Assembly: GCA_012960305.1 (NCBI GenBank)
Contig: DUBM01000011.1
Location: 558,001-622,000, forward strand
Direction of reading: 5' to 3'
Source: Gammaproteobacteria bacterium
Lineage (GTDB): Bacteria > Pseudomonadota > Gammaproteobacteria > Pseudomonadales > Pseudohongiellaceae
Length of the DNA: 64,000 nt
The position numbers and the translations under genes are program-made. Each line of letters opens with the position of its first letter. Position 1 is the stretch's first letter. Below, in pieces: positions 55,507 through 64,000 of the stretch. The notes below the pieces were generated by a model that did no database searches, was not told where the DNA came from, and saw nothing but the letters and a program-made list of their open reading frames with translations.

Positions 55507-56196
55507 TTAGTCTCCACTGCCTTCAGCGACTAATAAGTTAACTTCCTGTAAACGTTCCGGAGTTCCAATATCCATCCATAAGCCACTATGTACTTCACCG
55601 CTGACTTTGTTTCCCAGCATCGCCTCTCGCAGCAAAGGCACCATTGAACTTGGCTCAATTGGTAATCCAGCGAATAAATTTTTGTGCATTACACTAATAC
55701 CACTGAAAGTGAACCGCTGACCCCCAGCGCTGAGATCCTCATGAAGTCGCATTTCTTCGTCTATATTAAAATCCCCATGAGGATTATGTTCAGCGTTTCC
55801 CACTAGAACCAAATGGGCAAGTCGGTCAACTCCGTCTACTTGCTTCAGAGTCGAAAAATCGAAATCGGTCCAAATATCGGCATTTACGACAATAAAGCTG
55901 TCATCTTTAAGTTTAGGCAAAGATTTGATAATTCCGCCGGCTGTTTCAAGACGAATTGGCTCTTTCGAATAACTAATATCAATGCCAAATCTTGAACCAT
56001 CGCCCAGGGATTCTTCAATTAGATAGCCAAGGTGGAAATGATTAATAACCACACCAGAAACACCCCCAGCCACCAGTTTCTCTATCTGGTGCTCTATAAG
56101 AGTCTTATCCCCTACAGTTAGTAGGGGCTTGGGTAAATCAGCGGTGAGAGGCTGCATACGCTTGCCCAGTCCAGCCGCCAAAATCATTGCTCGCAT
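55507..56196 (-). CDS. murU: N-acetylmuramate alpha-1-phosphate uridylyltransferase MurU
   Basis: MurU makes UDP-MurNAc from MurNAc 1-phosphate in peptidoglycan recycling, bypassing MurA. The start at 56196 (MRAMILAAGLGKRMQPLTA) overlaps the amgK stop as TGATG, so the two are coupled; the longer frame from 56253 lies inside amgK and is rejected. The 229-residue protein has the nucleotidyltransferase signature LAAGLGKRM (7-15), PKPLLTVGDKTLIEHQIEKL, FIVVNADIWTDFDF (metal-binding Asp) and WMDIGTPERLQEVN. Pairing with amgK supports MurU over GlmU-type or RfbA-type enzymes. Confidence 0.92.
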   Translation of the reverse strand: MRAMILAAGLGKRMQPLTADLPKPLLTVGDKTLIEHQIEKLVAGGVSGVVINHFHLGYLIEESLGDGSRFGIDISYSKEPIRLETAGGIIKSLPKLKDDSFIVVNADIWTDFDFSTLKQVDGVDRLAHLVLVGNAEHNPHGDFNIDEEMRLHEDLSAGGQRFTFSGISVMHKNLFAGLPIEPSSMVPLLREAMLGNKVSGEVHSGLWMDIGTPERLQEVNLLVAEGSGD

Positions 56197-57293
56197 CAGG
56201 ATTCCAGCTTTAGCGCTCTCTTTGCGACCGGAAAAACGGTCTGTTTGAACCACCCCAGTAAGGGGGCCAATTCCTCATATTTCTCCCCTACTTCCAGAAA
56301 GTAGTTGATAACCATAGGAATATCGGCCAAAAACTGCGGTTTATTATCTCGAATACATAGCCTCGCGAAGATACCCATTACCTTAATATGGCGCTGAAGC
56401 CCCATAAGATCGAGGTCTCTGACGAATTTTTCAGGGCTGATTTCTTTAATAATTCCGGCGGATTTAGCCGCATCGAAGTAGATTCCAGACCATTTGTCTA
56501 TGAGATCAGGTTGCCAGCTGATGTAGCAGTCTCGAAGTAATGACACCAAATCGTAGGTATAAGCACCCCTGATTGCATCTTGAAAATCGATCACTCCTGG
56601 ACCTGAATCCTCTGAGTAGTTCGCCTTATCTAATATCATCAAATTGCGAGAATGATAATCTCTGTGCACTGCTATTTGAGGCTGAGAAAGTGCCGCGTCT
56701 GCCAAAAAGCTAAAACCGCTTTCAATGTGTGAGCGATCTTTGTCTGAGATCTTAATCCCTAACAAAGCGACGCAAAACCAATCGACAAAGAGCCCCATCT
56801 CTCCTTGAAGTTGCTCTCGATCATAAGAGCCAAGTATCCCACTATCTATATTTTTCTGTAGCAGCACCAGCGAATCAATAGCGCGCCTATAGAGGTTCTC
56901 GGCGAAATCTAATTCTTTGGATTGCTGTGCTGCGAGTAAATACGGCAAATAGAGATCGTCACCAAAGTCTTCTAACAACATAAACCCATTCACGTAGTCT
57001 GCCGAATAAACTTTAGGTGCATTAATTCCTGCCTGCAGAAGTAAATTCGATTTGCGAACAAAATTTTTACAGTCCTCATTGTCTGGCGGAGCATCTACTG
57101 CTATAAACGCTTTTTCATCGACAATTACTCTAAAGTAGCGCCGAAAACTAGCATCTCCACTCACAACTTCAAGAGATAGTGGCGTACCCAAATCAGGCAA
57201 TAGCTTAGCCAGAACAGAGTTGACCCAATCAGTCAATTGCTGTCGCCTGGCTGAATTACTTTTCGCCTGCTGTAGTTGTTTTAAATTTGTCAT
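56196..57293 (-). CDS. amgK: Anomeric MurNAc/GlcNAc kinase AmgK
   Basis: AmgK phosphorylates the anomeric hydroxyl of MurNAc or GlcNAc for cell-wall recycling. The 365-residue protein has the aminoglycoside-phosphotransferase fold: VVSGDASFRRYFRV, FIAVDAPPDNEDCKNFV, MLLEDFGDDLYLPYL, the catalytic loop AVHRDYHSRNLMIL (about residue 213) and the metal-binding GVIDFQDAIRGAYTYDLVSLLRD. It is followed by murU with a one-base overlap, and is divergent from lptD across 229 bases. This arrangement is known in Pseudomonas and many gammaproteobacteria but not in E. coli. Confidence 0.93.
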   Translation of the reverse strand: MTNLKQLQQAKSNSARRQQLTDWVNSVLAKLLPDLGTPLSLEVVSGDASFRRYFRVIVDEKAFIAVDAPPDNEDCKNFVRKSNLLLQAGINAPKVYSADYVNGFMLLEDFGDDLYLPYLLAAQQSKELDFAENLYRRAIDSLVLLQKNIDSGILGSYDREQLQGEMGLFVDWFCVALLGIKISDKDRSHIESGFSFLADAALSQPQIAVHRDYHSRNLMILDKANYSEDSGPGVIDFQDAIRGAYTYDLVSLLRDCYISWQPDLIDKWSGIYFDAAKSAGIIKEISPEKFVRDLDLMGLQRHIKVMGIFARLCIRDNKPQFLADIPMVINYFLEVGEKYEELAPLLGWFKQTVFPVAKRALKLES

Positions 57294-57321
57294 TCTATCC
57301 AGTTTCTTGCTTGATTTAGTC

Positions 57322-57374
57322 AGCGCCGATATCCAGGCGCTATTGAGCCGATTGCTTTGAATTCGATGCTCAAT
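57322..57374. promoter_or_regulatory. Two inverted repeats between amgK and lptD
   Basis: AGCGCC and GGCGCT form a 6-base perfect dyad around an 8-base centre (57322-57341). It is followed directly by ATTGAGC(57342)...GCTCAAT(57368-57374) with an inner CGA/TCG pair. Both lie within 80 bases upstream of the amgK start. They may be operators or untranslated-region hairpins of amgK mRNA. No T run follows, so they are not terminators. Confidence 0.35.
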
Positions 57375-57522
57375 GAATTATTATACTCAGTCAGAGATAG
57401 GACGCTCTGCTAGACTTTATTCCTCAACTTGTTAGTCGGTTTCAGCATCGATTTATTTAAGCACTATTTGTTTAAACGCAAAGAAACAGACTCTTTGAAT
57501 TATTCATCGGAATCCAACCTCT

Positions 57523-60309
57523 ATGCCGTTTAAGAAACGACTATTGTGCTCTAATATTACCCTTATCCTCTTTGCCGGTTTATTTTTGGCAACAGCCCCA
57601 AAATCTGCTGATGCGCAACTTCCAGTATTTAGCTGCCGGCCGAGTAACAGCGGCGATGGCTGGATCTGTGATGATGCTGATGGCAATCCCCCGACGAATA
57701 CTGCCAATTCCTCAAATCGCTACGATAGTGATCGAGCAGTGTTACCTGTGGCTCCAAGCGAACCAGCTACTGTATCAATAGAAATTGAATCATTCGATGA
57801 ACTGGCAACCGAAGTCGCAGACCCTATATCGCCGATTCCTGCTCCCTCTGCAGTAAGCAATATCTCAGTATCCCAAGATTCTTCTGCAGAAGTAGAAGTA
57901 CGTGCCGCACTCGCGAATCTCTCAACACTTATAGTTGGATCCACACAACTCGATTGGGTTCCGCGGGAAGAAATGACCGAGGAGCAAATAGAAGCTCTGC
58001 CTCTTAATTGTTGCGGAGCTTATGTCGACCCCCTGACCGGTATAGTAGATTTAAGCGCTGCCCCGGCACAAGCTGAAACCTTGTTTAACGCCACGGAAGG
58101 TCTGGAACAAATAAATCAATCTTTGATTAGTATAGATGGTGATGTTCTCGTACAACAGGGGTATCGATCTATACAAAACAATACCAGTACCAGCATTGAT
58201 AGAGATAGTAATACCGTTTTGATGGATGGAGATGTCATCTTCCGTGAGCCCGGTATTTTACTCCGTGGTAGTTCAGCTTTTATCGACAACAGTCAATCAC
58301 TTAATCGTGTGGAATCTGCTCAGTACGTATTACATGATTATGGCGCCCATGGCATCGCCGAGAGTATTACCTACAATGGGGTATCCGGACTGGTTAGTAT
58401 TGAAAATGGCGAGTTCAGTCGTTGCGAACCTGAAAGCAATTTCTGGCACTTCCGTGCAGACAGCATCGTCTTAGATCAAGAACAAGGACGGGGATATGCT
58501 AAAGCGGTGAGCTTACGAATAAAAAACATTCCTATTTTTTACTACCCTTTTACACTGCCCTTTCCTCTAGGGAATGCAAGAGCATCCGGCTTACTTGCAC
58601 CCAGTACCGGTTCTACGCGCAGTGGCGGCTTTGATTTTGAACTGCCCTATTATTTCAATCTCGCCCCAAATTATGATGCCACGCTGTCGCCACGATTAAT
58701 TTCCGACCGTGGAGTTTTAACCAGCGGGGAATTTAGATATTTATCCAGTTGGTCTATCAACACATTAAATGCGTCCAGCCTCTCCGGAGACAAGCTCTAC
58801 GATCCAGCCACTGCTGACATTCTTGGCTCGGATTCTCCACCGCGGGAGAATCGTTGGTTCGTTGGGCTCGAACACAGTGGCGCCTTAGGTCGCAACTGGA
58901 CCAGCTTCGTTGACTATAACGCAGTAAGCGATGAAGATTATTTTTACGACCTGGGTAGTAATGGCCTCAATGTTACTAGCCGCACACACTTAAATCGTCA
59001 AGCAAGATTGAATTACAACTCGCAATATTTACGCGCTGGGCTCAATGCCCAACGAATTCAAATAATTGATCCTTTCGTAACCGAATCGAATCTTTCACGA
59101 CCCTTTGATCGGCTACCGCAATTTTACTTTGAGTCTAATACTTATCTCTTGGGTGGTTTGCGTGTGGGTTTGGCCGGAGAAGTAACATCATTCGATAGAG
59201 ATTTAAACGATGCTCTACTCACTAACACTCAGCTCGAAAATGGCGCTCTTATAAATGGTGATAGAGTAAATTTGGAGCCAGAGATAAGCTGGTCGACTGA
59301 ATCGCCAGGCTGGTTTCTGCGAGCAAAAGCTAAATACAAACACATGTCTTATAAGTTACAGAATCAAGCCCTCGGAATATTAGAAGATCCGGAAGTGGGC
59401 ATTGGAGTCTATAGCGCCGATGCTGGACTGGTGTTTGAGCGAGATATGTCTCGAGGCAATGGCTGGTCACAAACTCTGGAACCTAGATTGTTCTATTTAT
59501 TTAGTGAATTCGAAGACCAGAGTGACTTACCGCTATTTGATACCTCGGAACTCAGCTTTAGTTTTAATCAGCTCTTTCGTGACGATCGTTTCAGCGGCGG
59601 CGATAGAATCGCCGATGCCGACCAGATAACATTTGCCCTCAGTAGTCGCATCCTCGATCCGCAAGGGAAAGAACGAGCAAGGATTAGCCTCGGCCAAATT
59701 CAGTATTTTGCAGATCGTTTAGTGAACATCAACAATCCTCTGCAGACCTGGTTACCTCGATACTCGCCCCTCACTAATCGCTCAGCATTGGCAGGGGAGT
59801 TTGCTTACTCCTTCGGTGACAACTGGCGCCTGAATACTGATGTTCAATGGAATGAGGACGCCCAAGAAGTCCAGGAAGGTAGCTTTCAGCTGCGCTATCA
59901 AGGGGATGCTGATCATTTGTTTAACATCTCTTATCGCTACCGTAATCTTGTGGATTCACCGAACTTTATCCTCCCCCCAGGCATCGATCCTCGCATCAAA
60001 CAGTCAGATATTTCGAGTGTGTGGCCTATTAATGCTAACTGGAAACTTCTAGCTAGATGGAATTATGACCACAGTAATAACCGCAATCTGGAGAGCTTCG
60101 CCGGCGTCGAGTACAGTAACTGTTGTGCAACAATTCGCCTTATTGGCAGGGAATGGGTTGACGAAGATGAATTGTTTCTTCCTAATATCGAACCGAATAG
60201 CGGAATTTTTGTCCAAGTTATTCTAAATGGCTTAGGAAACCTCACCGGCGGCGGCCTCAGCAGTCTCCTAAGCGACGGAATTTGGGGATTTAGAGAACCA
60301 GAATTATGA
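57523..60309 (+). CDS. lptD: LPS-assembly protein LptD
   Basis: LptD is the outer-membrane beta-barrel that, with LptE, inserts LPS into the outer leaflet. The protein is 928 residues, longer than E. coli (784) because of an N-terminal insert rich in Ser, Ala and Pro (about 60-180). A signal peptide (LFAGLFLATAPKSADAQ) is followed by Cys38 and Cys49, then a LNCCG pair near residue 165. The OstA jellyroll contains RGSSAFIDNSQSLNRVESAQYVLHDYGAHGIAES, and LPFPLGNARASGLLAPSTGSTRSGGFDFELPYYFNL precedes the 26-strand barrel. The adjacent cysteines Cys867-Cys868 (YSNCCATIRL) are the C-terminal partners of the essential disulfides. The stop overlaps the surA start (ATGA). Confidence 0.95.
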   Translation: MPFKKRLLCSNITLILFAGLFLATAPKSADAQLPVFSCRPSNSGDGWICDDADGNPPTNTANSSNRYDSDRAVLPVAPSEPATVSIEIESFDELATEVADPISPIPAPSAVSNISVSQDSSAEVEVRAALANLSTLIVGSTQLDWVPREEMTEEQIEALPLNCCGAYVDPLTGIVDLSAAPAQAETLFNATEGLEQINQSLISIDGDVLVQQGYRSIQNNTSTSIDRDSNTVLMDGDVIFREPGILLRGSSAFIDNSQSLNRVESAQYVLHDYGAHGIAESITYNGVSGLVSIENGEFSRCEPESNFWHFRADSIVLDQEQGRGYAKAVSLRIKNIPIFYYPFTLPFPLGNARASGLLAPSTGSTRSGGFDFELPYYFNLAPNYDATLSPRLISDRGVLTSGEFRYLSSWSINTLNASSLSGDKLYDPATADILGSDSPPRENRWFVGLEHSGALGRNWTSFVDYNAVSDEDYFYDLGSNGLNVTSRTHLNRQARLNYNSQYLRAGLNAQRIQIIDPFVTESNLSRPFDRLPQFYFESNTYLLGGLRVGLAGEVTSFDRDLNDALLTNTQLENGALINGDRVNLEPEISWSTESPGWFLRAKAKYKHMSYKLQNQALGILEDPEVGIGVYSADAGLVFERDMSRGNGWSQTLEPRLFYLFSEFEDQSDLPLFDTSELSFSFNQLFRDDRFSGGDRIADADQITFALSSRILDPQGKERARISLGQIQYFADRLVNINNPLQTWLPRYSPLTNRSALAGEFAYSFGDNWRLNTDVQWNEDAQEVQEGSFQLRYQGDADHLFNISYRYRNLVDSPNFILPPGIDPRIKQSDISSVWPINANWKLLARWNYDHSNNRNLESFAGVEYSNCCATIRLIGREWVDEDELFLPNIEPNSGIFVQVILNGLGNLTGGGLSSLLSDGIWGFREPEL

Positions 60310-61643
60310 GTACTACACGTAATACCAAACGTTACACGAAAAGCCAGATCAGAAAATCTCGCATTCGGGCCATAGTAGTAGGCCTTGGCTTTCTCGTTAG
60401 CTGCCTGAGCACGCTGGCTGTAGCCCAGCGTGTGCTGCTAGACAAAATAATCGCGATTGTTGATGCTGATGTTGTCCTTCAAAGTGAACTTGAATCAAAG
60501 ATTCGAGGCGCTCAAGAAATGTCTGTACGAGAGAATCGTGAACTACCCCCTGCTGATGAATTGCGCCAGGAATTGCTGAATTCATTAATAATCGAAAATC
60601 TTCAATTGCAGTTTGCGGATCGAGTAAACATCCGCTTCGACGATGACACTGTGAATCGTGTGCTACAAGACATGGCAACCAATAATAATTTGTCGTTCGA
60701 CGAATACGTGACTCTAATGCAGGAAAGCGGCGTTTATTTACAAACGCGAGCAGAAGTCCGCAAGCAAATGGTCCTGCAAGAACTACAACGGGGTATAGTA
60801 AATAGCAGAATTGCTATCACCGATCAAGAAATTGAAAATTTTCTTAATTCTGAAACAGGCAAAGAAGTTTTATCAGCAGATTTTTTCGTCGACCATATCT
60901 TAGTTGCTAAATCAGCTACTGATGGGAACGAAGTAGTTGCAGAAAAATTACGATACTCCGCAGCGTTGATCGCGCGCATAGAAGAAGGGGAAGAGTTTCT
61001 CGCAACTCGAATAGCTGCCGCCCAGGAAGGTCGTCATGTTATTAGCGGCACTGATTTCGGCTGGCGTAAAGCAGATCAGCTTCCTAATATATTCTCGGAA
61101 ATTGTGGAGGGAATGGCAATTGGTGACATTGAGGGACCAATTGAAGCAGGCAATGGTTTTCATATCATTAGATTGGCCGGCAAACGTGGCGGCTCCGATC
61201 AACTGATGAACCAAACCCATATGCGCCACATCATGCTCACGCCCAATGAGATTCGCAATGAAGAAGATACAATCAAAGAAATAGGTGCACTTCGAGAAAG
61301 AATTCTCGCTGGTGAAGAATTTTCTCCACTTGCGCGTCAAAATTCTGAGGACTTCAGTTCGGTCGTTGCAGGTGGCGACCTAGGTTACATCAACAAAGGC
61401 GGCATGCCTACAGAAATGGAAGTTGTCATCGATCTACTTGAAGTCGGTGTGCTAAGCGAGCCCTTTGAATCATCCACTGGCTGGCATATCGCTGAAGTAA
61501 TTGATCGTCGAGTAACCGATCTCAGTCAAGAATATGCTCGACAACAAGCGGAAAATGCTTTGCGTGAGCGTAAGTTTGACCTAGAACTACAAAATTGGAT
61601 AATCGAAATTCGAGAAGAAGCATTCGTCGAATTTATCGAATAA
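60306..61643 (+). CDS. surA: Periplasmic chaperone and peptidyl-prolyl isomerase SurA
   Basis: SurA escorts outer-membrane proteins, including LptD, through the periplasm. The 445-residue protein has a signal segment (AIVVGLGFLVSCLSTLAVAQ). The N-terminal chaperone part follows (LLDKIIAIVDADVVLQSELESKIR, LRQELLNSLIIENLQLQFADRVNI). Two parvulin domains come next: about 190-285 (FFVDHILVAKSA ... GTDFGWRKADQLPNIF ... GNGFHIIRLAGKRG) and about 300-395 (THMRHIMLTPNEI ... AGGDLGYINKGGMPTEME). Both keep HI-type active strands. It overlaps lptD by four bases and pdxA follows after nine bases. Confidence 0.95.
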   Translation: MSTTRNTKRYTKSQIRKSRIRAIVVGLGFLVSCLSTLAVAQRVLLDKIIAIVDADVVLQSELESKIRGAQEMSVRENRELPPADELRQELLNSLIIENLQLQFADRVNIRFDDDTVNRVLQDMATNNNLSFDEYVTLMQESGVYLQTRAEVRKQMVLQELQRGIVNSRIAITDQEIENFLNSETGKEVLSADFFVDHILVAKSATDGNEVVAEKLRYSAALIARIEEGEEFLATRIAAAQEGRHVISGTDFGWRKADQLPNIFSEIVEGMAIGDIEGPIEAGNGFHIIRLAGKRGGSDQLMNQTHMRHIMLTPNEIRNEEDTIKEIGALRERILAGEEFSPLARQNSEDFSSVVAGGDLGYINKGGMPTEMEVVIDLLEVGVLSEPFESSTGWHIAEVIDRRVTDLSQEYARQQAENALRERKFDLELQNWIIEIREEAFVEFIE

Positions 61644-61652
61644 TGGGCTTCC

Positions 61653-62642
61653 GTGACCAATCGAATAGCTATCACACTCGGAGAACCGGCTGGTATTGGA
61701 CCGGACCTCTGTATCAAAATCGCCCAACGTCCTCCGGCAAACTGTGAATTAGTTGCTATAGCCGACCCTGCCTTGCTAATGGAGAGGGCTTCACAGCTGA
61801 GTCTTCCTCTCAAACTCAAACCATTTGATAGTTTGAAAGAAGCAAGTCCAACTTCTGTCGGCGAGCTTACTATCGACCCGGTAACTCTCCGTACTCCGGT
61901 TATTCCGGGCTCACTTAATGTTAAGAATGTTGATTACGTATTGGACTCCTTGCGACATGCCGCTGATAAAGTATTGGCAGGCGAATTTAATGCTTTAGTT
62001 ACTGGGCCAGTGCAAAAAAGTGTCATAAATGATGCAGGAATAGAATTTACTGGGCACACAGAATTCCTAGCTGAACATTTTCATGAAAGTCTCACAGTAA
62101 TGATGTTGGCAACAGAGGGATTGCGAGTCGCCCTAGTTACCACCCATCTTCCTCTAGCAGAGGTCCCTGGAGCAATAAGCAAAGAGCTATTGGCCGACAT
62201 CATTACGATTCTGAATGCGGATCTGCAGCAGAAATTTGGTTTAACCAATCCAAAAATTTTAGTCTGTGGACTAAACCCTCATGCCGGTGAAGGTGGCCAC
62301 CTGGGGCGGGAAGAAATTGAAATCATCGAACCTGTGATCGCAGAGAAACGTCTAGAAGGAATAAATGTCGTGGGTCCGCTTCCCGCTGATACTTTGTTTA
62401 CCGAGAAATATTTAGCTGACGCAGATGCTGTACTATCAATGTTTCATGATCAGGGCTTGCCAGTCCTGAAATACAAAGGATTTGGCAATTCCAGCAATAT
62501 CACTCTTGGGCTACCAATTATCCGCACCTCTGTGGATCATGGAACTGCTTTAGATCTGGCCGGGTCCGGTAAGGTAAATACCGGCAGTATGTATAACGCA
62601 ATTGCCACGGCGCTGGAAATGTCCAAGCATTGGAGCCCATGA
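61653..62642 (+). CDS. pdxA: 4-hydroxythreonine-4-phosphate dehydrogenase PdxA
   Basis: PdxA oxidises 4-phosphohydroxythreonine to the substrate of PdxJ in vitamin B6 synthesis. Translation starts at GTG 61653 ([20 protein letters not shown]), which fits the family N-terminus. The 329 residues include [30 protein letters not shown] with metal-binding His, [30 protein letters not shown] and [15 protein letters not shown]. The stop overlaps the rsmA start region. Order surA-pdxA-rsmA-apaG-apaH is the same as in E. coli. Confidence 0.95.
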   Translation: MTNRIAITLGEPAGIGPDLCIKIAQRPPANCELVAIADPALLMERASQLSLPLKLKPFDSLKEASPTSVGELTIDPVTLRTPVIPGSLNVKNVDYVLDSLRHAADKVLAGEFNALVTGPVQKSVINDAGIEFTGHTEFLAEHFHESLTVMMLATEGLRVALVTTHLPLAEVPGAISKELLADIITILNADLQQKFGLTNPKILVCGLNPHAGEGGHLGREEIEIIEPVIAEKRLEGINVVGPLPADTLFTEKYLADADAVLSMFHDQGLPVLKYKGFGNSSNITLGLPIIRTSVDHGTALDLAGSGKVNTGSMYNAIATALEMSKHWSP

Positions 62643-63469
62643 TGAAAAGCCATTCAAATAGCGTTTCTTTGGATGATGGCATCCAACACCGCGCTCGAAA
62701 ACGCTTTGGCCAGAATTTCCTCCAGGACCAAAATGTAATCGATCGAATAATTCATACCATCGGACCGCAAGAGAATGATCATATCGTTGAAATAGGCCCC
62801 GGCTCCGGAGCACTTACTGATCAACTTGCTATTGCATCAATGAAACTGGACTGCATAGAACTAGATCGTGATCTTACAGCACATCTAGAAACGCGGTTCG
62901 CCAAAAACGAAAAAGTCTATATCCGGCAACATAATGTTTTGAAGCTAGATCTAGCAGAACTAACTGATAAAAAAAAGTCTCTGAGGATAGTCGGAAACCT
63001 TCCTTATAATATTTCCACTCCAGTTATGTTTCATTTACTGAAACGCCATGAGCTGATAAAAGATATGACTTTCATGCTGCAGCTAGAAGTGGTGCAGAGA
63101 ATGTCAGCCAGTGCAGGTGACAAAAACTACGGGCGACTGAGCTTAATGCTTCAGTACTACTGCGATATTCAACACAGATTTAACGTACCCTCTACCGCTT
63201 TTGTACCAAAGCCAAAAGTGAGCTCTGCTATCGTCAGCTTAAGCCCCCATATTAATTTCCCGTTTCAGGCGGAAAACGTAGAAGACTTGAAAACAGTTAT
63301 TAGAACCGCCTTTAATCAGCGACGCAAAACCTTGAAAAACAGCCTTAAAGCTATCATGTCCGTTGATCTGTTAGACGATTTACCGTTAGATGTCAGCTTG
63401 CGACCGGAGGTGTTGAGCCTTGCCGACTATGTGGCAATCAGCGACAAATATACTGAAGAGCATCAATGA
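62639..63469 (+). CDS. rsmA: 16S rRNA dimethyladenosine transferase RsmA (KsgA)
   Basis: RsmA dimethylates A1518 and A1519 of 16S rRNA late in 30S assembly. The ATG at 62639 overlaps the pdxA stop (ATGATGA); the next codon is also ATG. The protein has about 276 residues with [37 protein letters not shown] (motif I), [33 protein letters not shown] (motif IV NLPY), [10 protein letters not shown] and [11 protein letters not shown]. The C-terminal [14 protein letters not shown] is typical. Confidence 0.95.
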   Translation: MMKSHSNSVSLDDGIQHRARKRFGQNFLQDQNVIDRIIHTIGPQENDHIVEIGPGSGALTDQLAIASMKLDCIELDRDLTAHLETRFAKNEKVYIRQHNVLKLDLAELTDKKKSLRIVGNLPYNISTPVMFHLLKRHELIKDMTFMLQLEVVQRMSASAGDKNYGRLSLMLQYYCDIQHRFNVPSTAFVPKPKVSSAIVSLSPHINFPFQAENVEDLKTVIRTAFNQRRKTLKNSLKAIMSVDLLDDLPLDVSLRPEVLSLADYVAISDKYTEEHQ

Positions 63470-63493
63470 ACAAAAAGTCGAAAAACTTAAATT

Positions 63494-63871
63494 ATGAACC
63501 ATGAAGAACAAATAAAGGTTCGAGTACTGACTCGATACTTAAAAGACCAGTCTGATCCACAGGCGGATCGCTATGCTTTTGCCTACACCATACAAATTAG
63601 TAATCTGGGTGAGGATACCGTCAAACTTCTAAATCGTCATTGGGTGATCACTGACGACAATGAAAAAGTAGAGGAAGTTCGAGGTGAAGGAGTCATTGGG
63701 CAGCAGCCAGAAATTGACCCTGGCCAAACCTTTCATTACACCAGTGGTGCCATTATCGAAACCGAATTTGGCACTATGCTCGGTGGCTATGAGATGCAGA
63801 CTTCAGCCGGAGAAAAATTCATCGCAAAAATTCCACCTTTTCTACTTTCATTACCACACAAGGTTCACTGA
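63494..63871 (+). CDS. apaG: ApaG protein
   Basis: A 125-residue beta-sandwich protein of the ApaG/F-box-associated fold. Landmarks are [48 protein letters not shown], then [40 protein letters not shown] with the GxGVxGxQP loop that resembles a pyrophosphate-binding site. Its function is unclear; loss of it in other bacteria gives cobalt-related phenotypes. It lies between rsmA (24 bases) and apaH (8 bases), the standard operon. Confidence 0.94.
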   Translation: MNHEEQIKVRVLTRYLKDQSDPQADRYAFAYTIQISNLGEDTVKLLNRHWVITDDNEKVEEVRGEGVIGQQPEIDPGQTFHYTSGAIIETEFGTMLGGYEMQTSAGEKFIAKIPPFLLSLPHKVH

Positions 63872-63879
63872 ACAAACAA

Positions 63880-64000
63880 ATGAGCACTTACGTTATCGGT
63901 GATATTCAGGGTTGCTACCGAGCGCTGCGAAAATTGCTTAAGTCAGTTAGTTTTTCTCCGACAAGGGACAAACTTTGGTGCGTTGGAGATTTAATTAATC
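63880..64000 (+). CDS. apaH: Diadenosine tetraphosphatase ApaH, 5' end only
   Basis: The last 121 bases of the window encode the start of ApaH, which splits Ap4A symmetrically into ADP. From ATG 63880 the protein reads [20 protein letters not shown] and soon after LWCVGDLIN, the first two metallophosphatase motifs GDxxG and GDxxN(RG). The remainder lies beyond the window. Its place after apaG confirms the call. Confidence 0.9.
   Translation, partial: MSTYVIGDIQGCYRALRKLLKSVSFSPTRDKLWCVGDLIN

Noticed and set aside
60948-61340. Minus-strand frame of 130 codons
   Set aside because: Antisense to surA, which has two clear parvulin domains in the plus frame.

Overview
The window looks like a chromosomal segment of a Gram-negative gammaproteobacterium with moderate to low G+C. 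The evidence is several gene orders typical of that class: aroQ-accB-accC-prmA-(DUF3426)-dusB-fis-purH-purD-coq7, rpe-trpE-trpG-trpD-trpC, djlA-murU-amgK facing lptD-surA-pdxA-rsmA-apaG-apaH, and fabA-fabB. The murU/amgK pair and the trp order are closer to Pseudomonas-like and Cellvibrio-like bacteria than to enterobacteria. I cannot name the genus. No phage, insertion sequence, plasmid or CRISPR array is visible.

Region by region. 1-7 kb: an MFS transporter cut by the window edge, pdxJ, a YbfF-like esterase, bcp, a CobB sirtuin and a large DUF255 protein with an added DsbD-alpha-like C-terminus. 7-10 kb: two exported COG4798-type predicted methyltransferases, the first a pseudogene, around an exported NHL-repeat protein. 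10-22 kb: a catabolic-looking accessory region with two short-chain dehydrogenases, a kappa-GST/HCCA-isomerase-like protein, a haloalkane dehalogenase, a fatty acyl-CoA ligase, an orphan formylglycine-generating enzyme, an acyl-CoA dehydrogenase, a thiolase and an alpha-methylacyl-CoA racemase. Together these could activate and beta-oxidise a methyl-branched, possibly halogenated acid; the substrate is unknown. 22-29 kb: small exported proteins, an AgcS symporter, an S9 peptidase and purC. 29.4 kb: tRNA-Thr(TGT) with a decayed tRNA-like copy beside it.

29.8-36.6 kb: a sterol-desaturase-family enzyme, pgi and manB stand intact among decaying genes. These are a deazaflavin/DUF385-like reductase with two frameshifts, a VOC/glyoxalase reduced to its ends, a galU reduced to three fragments, and a near full-length manC broken twice. 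The GDP-mannose/UDP-glucose branch at this locus therefore looks dead. 36.7-64 kb is housekeeping: unsaturated fatty acid synthesis, acetyl-CoA carboxylase, purine, tryptophan and ubiquinone synthesis, muropeptide recycling, LPS and outer-membrane protein assembly, vitamin B6 and rRNA methylation. One oddity there is a dsbD position holding only the DsbD alpha domain.

The least ordinary observations are the cluster of pseudogenes, the divergent intergenic region with two adjacent palindromes between the dehalogenase and the acyl-CoA ligase, the relocation of DsbD-alpha domains, the signal-peptide-bearing methyltransferases, and an SDR lacking its catalytic tyrosine. I found no convincing new multi-gene system.
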